Source of the DNA: Rhodoferax sp. | GTDB taxonomy: Bacteria > Pseudomonadota > Gammaproteobacteria > Burkholderiales > Burkholderiaceae_C | Reading direction: 5' to 3' | Length of the DNA stretch: 64,000 nucleotides | NCBI RefSeq assembly: GCF_030697375.1 | Contig: NZ_JAUYQD010000005.1 | Coordinates: forward strand, 245,650-309,649 | In this document: positions 1 to 8,258 of the stretch, piece after piece | Layout: the number at the start of each line of letters is the position of its first letter | Position numbering within the stretch: position 1 is the stretch's first letter | Translations under genes and position numbers: made by a program | Notes under the pieces: generated by a model | Told to the model about the DNA's origin: nothing | Databases searched by the model: none | Seen by the model: only the letters and a program-made list of their open reading frames with translations

Positions 1-29
1 GTGCCGCGGCGGCGCCGCCCCCACGTGCC

Positions 30-314
30 TCAGTCGGTGTGCCACTGCACGGCCAGGGGTGACTTGCGGGAGAACAGCGCCACGTGTTCATTGAGCACAT
101 GCTGGATCTGGCCCAACTGCTCCGCCGAGGCGGCGGTGCACTCGAAGTCCAGCGCGCCTTCCTGGGCGGTCAGCCGGCAGTCGCCCCAGGGGAAGCGCGC
201 CAGGCCTTGCTGTGCGTCGTAGTCCACGTCGATTTTTTTGTGGAAGTGGTAGCACAGGCGGGTCAGGTAGCGGCTGGGCTCGGATGTGGGCATGCTGCCT
301 TTCAGATAGTGCAT
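30..314 (-). CDS. DUF2218 domain protein, last gene of the siderophore transport operon
   Basis: A 94-residue soluble protein that I recognise as a DUF2218 protein from its SRYLTRLCYHF start, the conserved FPWG segment and the short C-terminal 'VQWH' end. The function of this family is not known. I chose the ATG at 314 over an upstream in-frame start at 356 because AGGAGAG lies just before it and the protein then begins at the usual family position. It follows the ATPase gene by 48 bases on the same strand, so it is probably co-transcribed with the uptake genes. A role in siderophore handling is an inference from position only. No signal peptide or membrane segment is visible. Confidence 0.8.
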   Translation of the reverse strand: MHYLKGSMPTSEPSRYLTRLCYHFHKKIDVDYDAQQGLARFPWGDCRLTAQEGALDFECTAASAEQLGQIQHVLNEHVALFSRKSPLAVQWHTD

Positions 315-362
315 GGTGGTCTCTCCTGGGTTGGTGTGGTGCGGTACAGCCCGCACCGGGGT

Positions 363-1142
363 TTATTCGGGGTCGAGCGCATGTTCGGCCACCACCATTG
401 GCAGGCCCATCGAACAGCTTTCGACACGCGCCGCAATGCCGTAGGCCTGGCGCAGCAGGGCCGGGGTCAGTATCCGGCCCGGTTCGCCGCGTGCAATCAC
501 CCGGCCCTGCGCCATCAGCAGCATGTCATCGCAAAAGCGCGCCGCCAGGTTCAGGTCGTGCACGGCCATCAGGCACAGCGCCTGGTGCTTGGCCAGGTAG
601 TGGCGCAGGGCCTCCATCAGGCACAGCTGCCAGCGCAGGTCCAGCGCGCTGGTGGGCTCGTCGAGCAGCAGCAGGCGCGGCTGGCGCACCAGCAGTTGGG
701 CCAGCCCGGCCATCTGGCGCTGGCCGCCCGAGAGCGAGTCCAGCGCGCGCAAGCCCAGGGCATGCAGGCCCAGGCTGTGCAGCACCTGGTCGATGCGCTG
801 GTGCGTGTCGGCGGCCGACCACTGCGGGCAGGCGATGCGCACCGCGCTGAGCACGGACTCGTACACCGTCAGCGACGAGGCTTGCGGCAGGCTTTGCGGC
901 ATATACGCCACCCGGCGCGCCCGTGCGGGCGGCCGCAGGCGCGCCAGGTCCTCGCCATCCAGCAAGGCCTGCCCGGACATGCGGCACATGCCGGCCAGCG
1001 CGCGCAGCAGGGATGACTTGCCGGCACCGTTGGCGCCGGCCAGGGCCACCATGCGGCCTGCGGGCAAGGGTGCCAGGTCGATGCCCTGCAGCACCACTTT
1101 GGCGCCGTAGGACACGCCGAGTTGTTGCAGCACCAGACTCAT
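363..1142 (-). CDS. Iron-siderophore ABC transporter ATP-binding protein (FecE/FepC type)
   Basis: A 259-residue cytoplasmic ATPase that powers inner-membrane uptake of a ferric siderophore. Visible motifs in order are Walker A GANGAGKSS (about residue 35), signature LSGGQRQ, Walker B LLLLDEPTSALD and the switch histidine in MAVHDLN. The length and motif order match FepC/FecE proteins. The ATG at 1142 overlaps the stop of the permease gene (ATGA, 1139-1142), so translation is probably coupled; the long open extension upstream is only a shadow of the permease gene. Its partners are the permease and binding protein directly upstream. The substrate is inferred to be the catecholate made by the neighbouring operon. 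Confidence 0.93.
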   Translation of the reverse strand: MSLVLQQLGVSYGAKVVLQGIDLAPLPAGRMVALAGANGAGKSSLLRALAGMCRMSGQALLDGEDLARLRPPARARRVAYMPQSLPQASSLTVYESVLSAVRIACPQWSAADTHQRIDQVLHSLGLHALGLRALDSLSGGQRQMAGLAQLLVRQPRLLLLDEPTSALDLRWQLCLMEALRHYLAKHQALCLMAVHDLNLAARFCDDMLLMAQGRVIARGEPGRILTPALLRQAYGIAARVESCSMGLPMVVAEHALDPE

Positions 1143-2203
1143 GTCCGCAGCCCTCCCTGGTGGCGCAGCACCAGCAGCATGAAGACGGGGACCCCGACCA
1201 GCGCCGTGACGATGCCGATGGGCAAGACCACGCCCGGCAGCAAGACCTTGCTCAGGATCGAGGCGCACGACAGCATCAGGGCGCCCGCCAGCGCACTGGC
1301 GGGCAGGTAGAAGCGGTGGTCTTCGCCCAGGCTGAGCCGAGCGATGTGGGGCCCCACCAGCCCGACAAAACCAATGGTGCCCACAAAAGCCAGGGCCGTG
1401 CCGCTGAGCAGGCTGACCCGCACCAGGCTCTCCAGGCGCAGCCGCTCCACGGCCACGCCGCTGCTGCGTGCATGGTCTTCGCCATTGCGCAGGGCGGTCA
1501 GGGACCAGGCCTGGGACTGGGTCCACAGGGCGCACACCAGCAGCACCGTGGTCAGCACGCCAATCTTGGGCCAGGTCGAGCGGCCCAGGCTGCCCATGCT
1601 CCAGAACACGATTTGCTGCAGCGCGTTGCTGTCGGCCAGGAATTGCAGCAGCCAGAGCAGGGCCTCGCAACTGAACATCAGCGCAATGCCAAACAGGACC
1701 ACGCCGTTGACCGAGGCGCCCCAGCGCCATGCCAGCACATGGATGATCAGCGCCGCGAAGACGGCGCCGCCAAAGGCGCACAGGGGCAGTGCCAGCTCGG
1801 GCCCCAGCCCCCAGGCCGTGAAGCCGGTGACGATGGCCAGCGAGGCGCCGACCGAGGCCGCCGCCGACAGGCCCAGGGTGAAGGGGCTGGCCAGGGGGTT
1901 ATTCAGCACGGTCTGCATCTGCGCGCCAGCCAGTCCCAGCGCGGCCCCCACCAGCACCGCCATGACGGCGTAGGGCAGGCGCAGCTCCCACAAAATCACC
2001 CGTGTCCCTTCGTCCAGCTGCTGCGGCGCGTGCAGGCCCTGCCACACCGTGTGCCAAGTGATGCCGGCGGGGCCGGTGCCCAAGTCGGTGGCGAACACCA
2101 GCAGCAACAGCCCGAGCAGTAGCAGCAAGACGGTGATGCGGCGGCGCACCTGCGCGCCATAACGCTGCGCCAACGACGGCGCGGGTGTCTGCAATGCGTT
2201 CAT
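1139..2203 (-). CDS. FecCD-family iron-siderophore ABC permease
   Basis: A 354-residue polytopic inner-membrane protein of the FecCD/BtuC family. It starts with a hydrophobic segment (VLLLLLGLLLLVFA) and carries family motifs such as LRLPYAVMAVLVGAALGLAG, NPLASPFTLG and GFVGLVGPHIAR, the last being the usual coupling-loop region. About ten membrane segments are expected for the family. The ATG at 2203 overlaps the stop of the binding-protein gene by four bases (ATGA), and its own stop overlaps the ATPase start in the same way. Only one permease gene is present, so the transporter is probably a homodimer of this subunit, unlike FepDG or FecCD heterodimers. Confidence 0.93.
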   Translation of the reverse strand: MNALQTPAPSLAQRYGAQVRRRITVLLLLLGLLLLVFATDLGTGPAGITWHTVWQGLHAPQQLDEGTRVILWELRLPYAVMAVLVGAALGLAGAQMQTVLNNPLASPFTLGLSAAASVGASLAIVTGFTAWGLGPELALPLCAFGGAVFAALIIHVLAWRWGASVNGVVLFGIALMFSCEALLWLLQFLADSNALQQIVFWSMGSLGRSTWPKIGVLTTVLLVCALWTQSQAWSLTALRNGEDHARSSGVAVERLRLESLVRVSLLSGTALAFVGTIGFVGLVGPHIARLSLGEDHRFYLPASALAGALMLSCASILSKVLLPGVVLPIGIVTALVGVPVFMLLVLRHQGGLRT

Positions 2204-3354
2204 CGCTGGGGCGCCGCGCCGGGGGGCAGCGAGGTCCAGTACTGCCCCTCCAGCGGCACCGGCTGGAAGCGCTGGTAGAACATGGCCAGCGTCTGGCGCG
2301 GCTCCAGGTCGCTGAACAGTGCCGGGTGCAGCCACTTGGCCAGCACCTGGACCGCCACCACGTTGAAGGGGGAGCTGTAGAAGTGGTGCCACAGCGCATG
2401 CGCCTGGCCTTGGCGGATGGCGGGCAGTATGGCAATGCCTTTGCGCTGCACCGCCCGCACCAGCGAGTCCTGCGCGGTCTTGGTATCCACCCCCGCCCCC
2501 AGCACGATGCGCATGGGCATGCGGGCCACGGTGTCGCGCGAACCGATGGCCGTGCCGATGTAGACGTCCGGCGGACGGCTGATCAACTGCTCCAGACTGA
2601 GCATGCCAAAGGCCCCGGGCACCAGGCCCTTGGCGATGTTCCGACCACCGGCCGCGTCCAGCAGCGTGCCCATCAGGCCGTTGCTCATGGTGGAGCAGCA
2701 CTCGTCACTGAGGCCGACCCGGTTTTCCAGGAACACCGTGGGGCCGGGCGCCTTGAGGGTTGCCAGCTTGCGCGTGACCCGGGCGAGCTGTGCGGTGTAT
2801 TCCGTGACGAAGGCCGCCGCCTCTTTCTCGCGCCGCAGGACGCGGCCCAGGATTTCCATGCTGAGCCGGGTGTTGCGCAAGGGGTCATTGCGGAAGTCAA
2901 CAAACACCACCACGATGCCGGCCATGGAGAGCCGGGCCAGGGTTTCGCGGTCGTTGGGCGAGGGGCCATGGCCTTCCAGGCCGAAGATGGCGACATCCGG
3001 TTTGAGCGCAATGGCTTTTTCCACGCTAAAGCTTTCCGCCGTGGTGCGGCCGGTGCGCGCCACCTCGCGCAGGTGGGGAAAGCGCTGCGCATACTGGGCA
3101 TACCCCGCGGGGTCCAGCTGTTCGAAATCGCCCGCCATGCCCACAATGCGCCGACCGATGTCCTCGGGCTCCAAAATGGCCAGTGCCGGCAGCAGACGCC
3201 CTTCGCTCAGCAAAATGCGCGCGCTGCTGGCCGGCAGGCGCACCGTGCGCCCTGCCATGTCGGTCACCAATGCGTCTGCCGCCTGCACCGGGCCTGCCAG
3301 CAGGCTCCAGGCCAGGCCCAGACTGGCCCACACGGCCCGCCCTGTGTTTTTCAT
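2200..3354 (-). CDS. Periplasmic iron-siderophore binding protein
   Basis: A 384-residue protein with a Sec signal peptide (hydrophobic core after MKNTGRAVW, ending at a VQA cleavage-like site near residue 25). The mature part has the layout of class III solute-binding proteins of the FecB/FepB type: an N-terminal lobe with MAGRTVRLP, the KPDVAIFG strand that begins the ligand cleft, a long linker helix, and a C-terminal lobe. It delivers the ferric siderophore to the permease encoded immediately downstream (four-base ATGA overlap). It begins 19 bases after the receptor stop. The ligand is inferred from the locus, not readable from the protein. Confidence 0.9.
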   Translation of the reverse strand: MKNTGRAVWASLGLAWSLLAGPVQAADALVTDMAGRTVRLPASSARILLSEGRLLPALAILEPEDIGRRIVGMAGDFEQLDPAGYAQYAQRFPHLREVARTGRTTAESFSVEKAIALKPDVAIFGLEGHGPSPNDRETLARLSMAGIVVVFVDFRNDPLRNTRLSMEILGRVLRREKEAAAFVTEYTAQLARVTRKLATLKAPGPTVFLENRVGLSDECCSTMSNGLMGTLLDAAGGRNIAKGLVPGAFGMLSLEQLISRPPDVYIGTAIGSRDTVARMPMRIVLGAGVDTKTAQDSLVRAVQRKGIAILPAIRQGQAHALWHHFYSSPFNVVAVQVLAKWLHPALFSDLEPRQTLAMFYQRFQPVPLEGQYWTSLPPGAAPQR

Positions 3355-3373
3355 GTTGTGTTGTGCCTTGGGG

Positions 3374-5620
3374 TCAGAAGGTGCTGGTCAGCGACACGTA
3401 CAGTGTGCGTCCTGGCTCGTTGTAGGTGGCCGCACCGGCGCCGCCGCTGGTTCCATACACGGCGGTGGAGCTGACCGAGACGGCATTGCCGGCGCGGAAC
3501 TGGCGCTTGTCAAAAATATTGTTGACGCCCGCGCCCAACTTCAGATGCTTGGACAGGCTGTAGTTGCCGCTCAGGCTGGCAATGGCATACGGTGCCAGCG
3601 CGTCGGCCGAGGTGCCGGTGACCGGCTTGCCCTTGTAATCCAGCTTCATCGCCTCTTGTTTACCGTACAGGGTTACCGAGAACAGCGCCCCCAGCGTGTC
3701 GCTGACGCGCCAATCCAGCATCGAGTTGATGGTGTACTCCGGAATGACCGAGAGGTAGTCGCCCGTCGTCTTGTTCCTGGACTCGATCAGGTAGGTGACA
3801 TTGGTGACCCAGTCCAGCGCCGTATTGACCGGCACACGCAGGTTGCCCTCTAGCCCCTGCACCACGGCTTCGGGGATGTTCGTCCACTGGTAGAGGCTCC
3901 TGGTGACGGCGGTGGTGGTGGTGATGATGCCGACGGGCGTTGTGCCCGCCTGTACCTTGTCGCGGTAATCATTGCGGAACCAGGTGACGCCGGCGGCAAA
4001 CCCGCCGTCCTTGAACTCAATGCCCAGTTCTTTGTTGTCGCTGGTTTCCGCCTTCAGGTCGGGATTGCCTTGCAGGTAACACCCCGTCGTGCCGTTGGAA
4101 ACCGCCACACAGCCGTTGCCGGAGCTATAGAGCAGGTAGTTGGGGTTGCTTTGGTACAGATTGGGCGTCTTGTAGGCGCGGGCAATACCGCCCTTCAGGG
4201 TGATCTTCTCCCCCAGCAGGTAGGTCAGGTTGAGCGCGGGGCTCCAGTTTGCGCCGGACTGGGTATGGTTGTCATACCGGATGCCCGGCGTCAGCAGGAG
4301 GTTGGGCGACAGCTCGACGTTGTCTTCCGCAAAAACCGAGACGGTGTGGGCCGACGCGTCGGGGCTGCGCCCCGTGCTGCTGACCCCGGGGATGGTGCCG
4401 AAGGTGGTCGCCTGCGTGTTGGAGCTGGGGTCCTTGAGCTTTTGCCCTGACCACTCGGCGCCGACCGTCAGCATCTGGTTGAAGCGGCCGCGCAGCGGCA
4501 GGTTCAGCTCGCTGTGCGCCGTCACGTCCTCCAGTTGGTTGCTCAAATACGCGGGCGTGCCGGCCAGGAAGATGCCTTCGGTGCCGCCGGCCAAACCTTC
4601 CTGGATACGTGTGTTGTCGGTCTCGCTGCGCTGCACATAACTCAGGGATGTGCCGAAGTCGAATTTGCCCTTGTGCGTCAGCGCATAGGCCCGCCGCGCC
4701 AGGGCATTGGTTTCCTGGCCCCGCAGGGTTTCGACGTTGCTGTTGCTGTTGATGTTTTGCGTGTCGCCCGTATAGATGTTGCCCTGGCGGCCGTAGTTGA
4801 GGTCCAGGTCCAGCGTGTGCCCCGGCAACAGGTTCCAGCTCAATTGCGCACCCAGGTCCCGGTTGCGCACCCCTTCACGGCCGGCGGGCAAGGTGGTGGC
4901 GAACCCCGGGGCCTGGTGACCGGCGTTGATGTAGGTGCCGTCCGCCCCGGTCTCGTTGGCATTGCCGTACAGGCGGTAGCTGAAGTTCTCCGCCAGTGGC
5001 CCGCTCAGGCTGAAGTTCATTCTTCGGGTGGCCCCTTCCTCGGCATGTTCCGGCGCATTGGCATACACCGTCAACTGGCCGTGTGTTTCCTTGGTCGCCT
5101 TCTTGGTGACGATGTTCACCACCCCCCCGGCCGCGCCGCTGCCATACCGTGCGGCGGCGGGGCCGCGGATCACTTCGATGCGCTCCACCTGTTGCGCAGG
5201 CACCCAGTTGCTATCGCCACGGCTGTCGCGTTCACCGCGCCAGCCATAGCGCACCGCATTGCGGCTGCTGACGGGCTTGCCATCCACCAGGATCAAGGTG
5301 TTCTCAGGACCCATGCCGCGCAGGTCGATCTGGCGGTTGTTGCCGCGCTGGCCGCTGGTGGAGTTGCCCGTGAGGTTCACGCCCGGCATGGTGCGGATGA
5401 TTTCCGACAGGTCATTGGCGGGTGGGTGCTTCTCGATGTCTTGCGCGCCAATGACCGAAACACCGGAGGCCTGCTTCAGGGTTTCCTCGGCCGTGCCCAG
5501 CACGGTCACTTCGGCGAGTGATTTTTCCGAGGACTGGGCCCAGCTGGGCAGGCTCGCGTACGCCAATGCCAGAGCGATGGCAAGACGCCTTGCCGGGATG
5601 CGTGGGGGGTGGGATTGCAT
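3374..5620 (-). CDS. TonB-dependent outer-membrane receptor for a catecholate siderophore (FepA/PfeA type)
   Basis: A 748-residue outer-membrane beta-barrel with a signal peptide (ending near LPSWAQ), a TonB-box-like EVTVLGT, and a plug domain with LSEIIRTMPGVNLTG, RQIDLRGMGPENTLILVDG and RIEVIRGPAAARYGSGAAGG. It ends in ...LYVSLTSTF, with the terminal Phe typical of outer-membrane barrels. The plug signatures resemble enterobactin receptors of the FepA/PfeA class. I prefer the ATG at 5620 to the upstream one at 5671: the latter overlaps the Fur-like palindrome, lacks a ribosome site and would put 17 charged residues before the signal peptide. It is the first gene of the transport operon and divergent from the AraC-type regulator. 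Confidence 0.92.
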   Translation of the reverse strand: MQSHPPRIPARRLAIALALAYASLPSWAQSSEKSLAEVTVLGTAEETLKQASGVSVIGAQDIEKHPPANDLSEIIRTMPGVNLTGNSTSGQRGNNRQIDLRGMGPENTLILVDGKPVSSRNAVRYGWRGERDSRGDSNWVPAQQVERIEVIRGPAAARYGSGAAGGVVNIVTKKATKETHGQLTVYANAPEHAEEGATRRMNFSLSGPLAENFSYRLYGNANETGADGTYINAGHQAPGFATTLPAGREGVRNRDLGAQLSWNLLPGHTLDLDLNYGRQGNIYTGDTQNINSNSNVETLRGQETNALARRAYALTHKGKFDFGTSLSYVQRSETDNTRIQEGLAGGTEGIFLAGTPAYLSNQLEDVTAHSELNLPLRGRFNQMLTVGAEWSGQKLKDPSSNTQATTFGTIPGVSSTGRSPDASAHTVSVFAEDNVELSPNLLLTPGIRYDNHTQSGANWSPALNLTYLLGEKITLKGGIARAYKTPNLYQSNPNYLLYSSGNGCVAVSNGTTGCYLQGNPDLKAETSDNKELGIEFKDGGFAAGVTWFRNDYRDKVQAGTTPVGIITTTTAVTRSLYQWTNIPEAVVQGLEGNLRVPVNTALDWVTNVTYLIESRNKTTGDYLSVIPEYTINSMLDWRVSDTLGALFSVTLYGKQEAMKLDYKGKPVTGTSADALAPYAIASLSGNYSLSKHLKLGAGVNNIFDKRQFRAGNAVSVSSTAVYGTSGGAGAATYNEPGRTLYVSLTSTF

Positions 5621-5669
5621 GGGGGGTCTTTCTGGTTCCTGGTTTCCGCGTCGGTGGAGCGCGGAAGTC

Positions 5670-5700
5670 ATGATTCGTATTGCGAATCATTTTCATTTAG
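5670..5700. promoter_or_regulatory. Fur-like operator between receptor gene and regulator
   Basis: The 21 bases at 5670-5690 form a perfect 8-base inverted repeat (ATGATTCG and CGAATCAT) around a 5-base centre, extended to 5700 by TTTCATT, giving overlapping Fur-type hexamers. It lies 50 bases upstream of the receptor start, where Fur normally covers the promoter of iron-uptake genes. Binding is inferred from sequence and context. Confidence 0.75.
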
Positions 5701-5709
5701 AATGAACCC

Positions 5710-5768
5710 TAGTATCGCCACACCCCTTCATTTTTTGTTTGTTTGAACAAGAAAGTTCTTTGTGCTCG
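5710..5768 (-). promoter_or_regulatory. Shared upstream element, candidate AraC-type activator site (copy 1)
   Basis: This 59-base stretch matches 18335-18393 at about 43 positions without gaps. Conserved blocks are TAGTATCGC, TTTTGTTTG, GAACAAGAAAG and TTTGTGC, with TAGTATCGC and GAACAAGAAAG exactly 35 bases apart in both copies. In both places the element sits on the far side of a Fur-like palindrome from the start of a minus-strand siderophore operon, as expected for an activator site. Here it also covers the GTG start of the regulator gene, which suggests autoregulation or that the true start is further in. That the AraC-type protein binds it is an inference. Confidence 0.6.
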
Positions 5769-6793
5769 CCCCTTCCTTACGCCACAGCACCGCCTCCGTT
5801 GGGAATGCCCTGGCCCCGCTTCCCGCACCATCGGCGGGCCACCCGGCGCGGGCCATCGAAGCCGAGCGGCTCTGCACCCAGGTCGGCCAGGGTTTCCAAC
5901 TGCTGTCCCCGGCCATGGGCGCGACTTCGCCGCTGATGCAGGGCAGCTTTTCCATCGCCCGCCTGCGCGACGGCCTGTCCCTGCACTGCACCGACATCGT
6001 GCATCTGCACGACATGGTGACGCGGTTCGTCATCCAGGAGGAAAGCCTCAAGATCATGCTCAAGCTGGAGGGCAATGCCCAGGTCGTGGTCGGCAAGCAG
6101 TCCCTGCCGCTGAACGCCGGGGAGGGCCGCAACGCGGTGCCGCAGGGTGCGGTCGTGACCTTGAACGCCCCCGATACCTTCCAGCGCCACTCCCGCGCCG
6201 GCACCCGCCAGCGCATGGTGGTGCTGACCCTGAAGCCAGCCTGGTTCGATGCTGCCGATCTCCCGCAGGACTTGCTGCGGGACCATTTGTCGGTATATGC
6301 CTGGCGGCCCACGTCCCGCGCCATCGCCGTCGCGGAGCAGCTCATCCACCCGGTGGGGCTCGACGCCCCGATGCTGAAGCTGCACCAGGAGAGCCGTGCG
6401 CTGGAATTGATCGTCGAGGCACTCTCCCAGGCCACGCTGGGCCAAGCCTCCCGTTCGGTGGCCCTGCCCGCCAGCGCCGCCCGGCGCGTGCAGCGCCTGC
6501 AAAAATTTCTCGACAGCGGGGAGGCGGACGGTCTGGACATGCGGGCCATCGCCCAATCCATGGGCTGCAATGCCAACACCCTGCAGCAGCAATTCCGCGA
6601 AGTCTGTGGGCAAACCATTTTTGAGTACCTGCGCCAGCACCGCCTGCAGCGCGCCGCCCGTGCGCTGCAGCAAGAGGGCGTGAGTGTGGCCCGGGCGTCC
6701 GAAATCGCGGGCTACACCAGCCAAGCCAATTTCTCAACCGCTTTCCGCCGCAACTTCGGGCTCCTGCCCAAGCACTGCCGCAACCGGCTGTAG
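5762..6793 (+). CDS. AraC-family transcriptional regulator of the siderophore locus (PchR/AlcR-like)
   Basis: A 343-residue regulator (GTG start) with a C-terminal AraC DNA-binding domain of two helix-turn-helix units: the first around MRAIAQSMGCNANTLQQQF, the second around [19 protein letters not shown]. The N-terminal two thirds resembles the sensing domain of PchR/AlcR-type regulators, which respond to intracellular ferric siderophore. It is divergent from the receptor gene. Its start lies inside an element repeated upstream of the biosynthetic operon, so it probably activates both operons. The GTG at 5762 is uncertain: it is preceded only by AAGAAAG, and a later in-frame start is possible. 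Its 3' end overlaps the convergent PPTase gene by 60 bases. Confidence 0.87.
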   Translation: MLAPSLRHSTASVGNALAPLPAPSAGHPARAIEAERLCTQVGQGFQLLSPAMGATSPLMQGSFSIARLRDGLSLHCTDIVHLHDMVTRFVIQEESLKIMLKLEGNAQVVVGKQSLPLNAGEGRNAVPQGAVVTLNAPDTFQRHSRAGTRQRMVVLTLKPAWFDAADLPQDLLRDHLSVYAWRPTSRAIAVAEQLIHPVGLDAPMLKLHQESRALELIVEALSQATLGQASRSVALPASAARRVQRLQKFLDSGEADGLDMRAIAQSMGCNANTLQQQFREVCGQTIFEYLRQHRLQRAARALQQEGVSVARASEIAGYTSQANFSTAFRRNFGLLPKHCRNRL

Positions 6794-7513
6794 CAGCGCC
6801 AGCGCGGCGACAAAACCCGGGGGCGCCGGGAGCTGCCACGCCTGCGGCGGCAGGGGAAAACCGGCGCCGTGCGGCGAGACCGCGTAGTGCCCGGCAGGGC
6901 CGGGAATGACCGAAACCGATGGCAAATGCTGGCCAATGCCAAGCCCCAGCGCTTTCAACACCGCCTCTTTGCCGCTCCAGACGCGCAGGAATGCATGGGC
7001 ATCCGCCGTCCGATCACAATACCGCTGCTCGTCTGGCGTGAAGCCCAGGTGCAGGGGGCTGGTGTCTGGCATCCTGGCCGTGGCTTCAATGTCCACACCC
7101 ACCGGCCCCTGCGCCGACAAGGCGATCAGCGCGAAGCCGCCGGCGTGCGAAACATTGAAAAAGAGCGGCACCCCGTGTGGCAGGCCGGGTTTGCCAAAAG
7201 CCCCCATGGCGAATTCGATGTCTTGCGCCGCCACCCGCAAGCGCCGCGCCAGCAGGCGCCGCAGCACCACCCGCGTGGTGGCAAAGCGAATCTGGTCCGC
7301 CGACCGGCGGTAGCGCAGGCAGCGCTCCTGCTCGGGCCCGGGCAGCAGCGAGAGCAGCGCGGGCAGCGAACCCTGCTGCAAGGCCAGCTCCAGCAGGTGC
7401 ACCTGGATGCCACGGGGGATGTGGGCCGGCGCCACCGCTTGTACGGCGGCAAGAAAGGGAATGCGCCGCAGGCACGAATCCAGCACGCTAGACGCCCAGT
7501 GTGGCGCCCCCAT
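6734..7513 (-). CDS. 4'-phosphopantetheinyl transferase (Sfp/EntD type)
   Basis: A protein of about 259 residues that transfers the phosphopantetheine arm of CoA to carrier-protein serines, here the aryl carrier domain of EntB and the T domain of the NRPS. Signature motifs are [14 protein letters not shown] and [12 protein letters not shown] (metal- and CoA-binding acidic residues and the catalytic K-E pair). It is the last gene of the biosynthetic operon. The start is uncertain: ATG at 7513 and GTG at 7519 overlap the EntA gene, while a GTG at 7486 lies one base after the EntA stop. The 3' end overlaps the convergent regulator gene by 60 bases. Confidence 0.9.
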   Translation of the reverse strand: MGAPHWASSVLDSCLRRIPFLAAVQAVAPAHIPRGIQVHLLELALQQGSLPALLSLLPGPEQERCLRYRRSADQIRFATTRVVLRRLLARRLRVAAQDIEFAMGAFGKPGLPHGVPLFFNVSHAGGFALIALSAQGPVGVDIEATARMPDTSPLHLGFTPDEQRYCDRTADAHAFLRVWSGKEAVLKALGLGIGQHLPSVSVIPGPAGHYAVSPHGAGFPLPPQAWQLPAPPGFVAALALLQPVAAVLGQEPEVAAESG

Positions 7514-8249
7514 CCACACACAAATCGTGCATGGTCACATGGCGGGCCGCATCGCTGAGCAAAAACAGGACCGCGTCGGCAATGTCCTGCGCGTCGGCAA
7601 TGCGCCCCAGGGGAATGCCGGTGCGAAAGCCCGGCAAGGAACCGGCGATGACCTTCTGGGCGTCCTGCGGCGACTGCCACAGCTGCCTTTGCATGGCGGT
7701 ATCGGTCGAGCCCGGCGAGACGGTATTGCAGCGTATGCCATGTTCGGCCAGTTCCAGCCCCAGGCATTTGGTGAAGTGGCACGCCGCCGCCTTGGAAGCC
7801 GCGTAGGCCGCCATCCGCATGCGCGGAACGCGGGCCGCGTTCGACCCCACCGTGACAATACAACCGCTGGCGCGGGGCACCATGCAGCGGGCCACCGCGC
7901 GGGACAGGTAGAACACACCATGGGTATTCAGGGCAAAGGTGCCCTCCCAATCCGCGTCGCTGAGCGCGCAAATGAGCCCCATGTGCAAAATGCCGGCCAC
8001 ATTGACCAGTTGGTCCACGGGCCCCATCTCGGCCTCAATGCGTGCGACCACGCCATCAACCTCCCGGCTGCAGCGCAAATCCACCGGGTAGGGCTGGATG
8101 CGGCCAGGCTGCTGCTGCGCCAGGTGCGTGAGCGGGTCGGCCTGGAGGTCCAGCGCGGCCACCCGAACCCCGCTGCGGCCCAGGGCCAGGGCTACGGCCG
8201 CGCCTATGCCCTGGGCCGCGCCGGTGACAACTGCAATTTTTTCTGCCAT
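7488..8249 (-). CDS. entA: 2,3-dihydro-2,3-dihydroxybenzoate dehydrogenase
   Basis: A 253-residue short-chain dehydrogenase that oxidises 2,3-dihydro-2,3-dihydroxybenzoate to 2,3-dihydroxybenzoate with NAD+. It shows the nucleotide-binding TGAAQGIG near the N-terminus, the NVAG strand, a catalytic Ser in [11 protein letters not shown], and the YAASK catalytic pair. It also has the EntA-specific stretches [16 protein letters not shown] and a C-terminal VDGGATLGV. The whole length follows E. coli EntA closely from memory. It lies 9 bases after the NRPS gene in the biosynthetic operon and completes the EntC-EntB-EntA route from chorismate. Confidence 0.95.
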   Translation of the reverse strand: MAEKIAVVTGAAQGIGAAVALALGRSGVRVAALDLQADPLTHLAQQQPGRIQPYPVDLRCSREVDGVVARIEAEMGPVDQLVNVAGILHMGLICALSDADWEGTFALNTHGVFYLSRAVARCMVPRASGCIVTVGSNAARVPRMRMAAYAASKAAACHFTKCLGLELAEHGIRCNTVSPGSTDTAMQRQLWQSPQDAQKVIAGSLPGFRTGIPLGRIADAQDIADAVLFLLSDAARHVTMHDLCVDGGATLGV

Positions 8250-8258
8250 GTGATTTCC

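Noticed and set aside
363..1781. Long form (472 codons) of the ATPase gene
   Set aside because: The first 200 or so residues are low-complexity sequence in the wrong frame of the permease gene; the ATGA overlap at 1139-1142 marks the real start.
5743..6624. 293-codon frame overlapping the AraC-type regulator
   Set aside because: It is a different frame over the same bases and gives Pro/Arg/Gly-rich sequence with no domain; the frame starting at 5762 carries both helix-turn-helix units.
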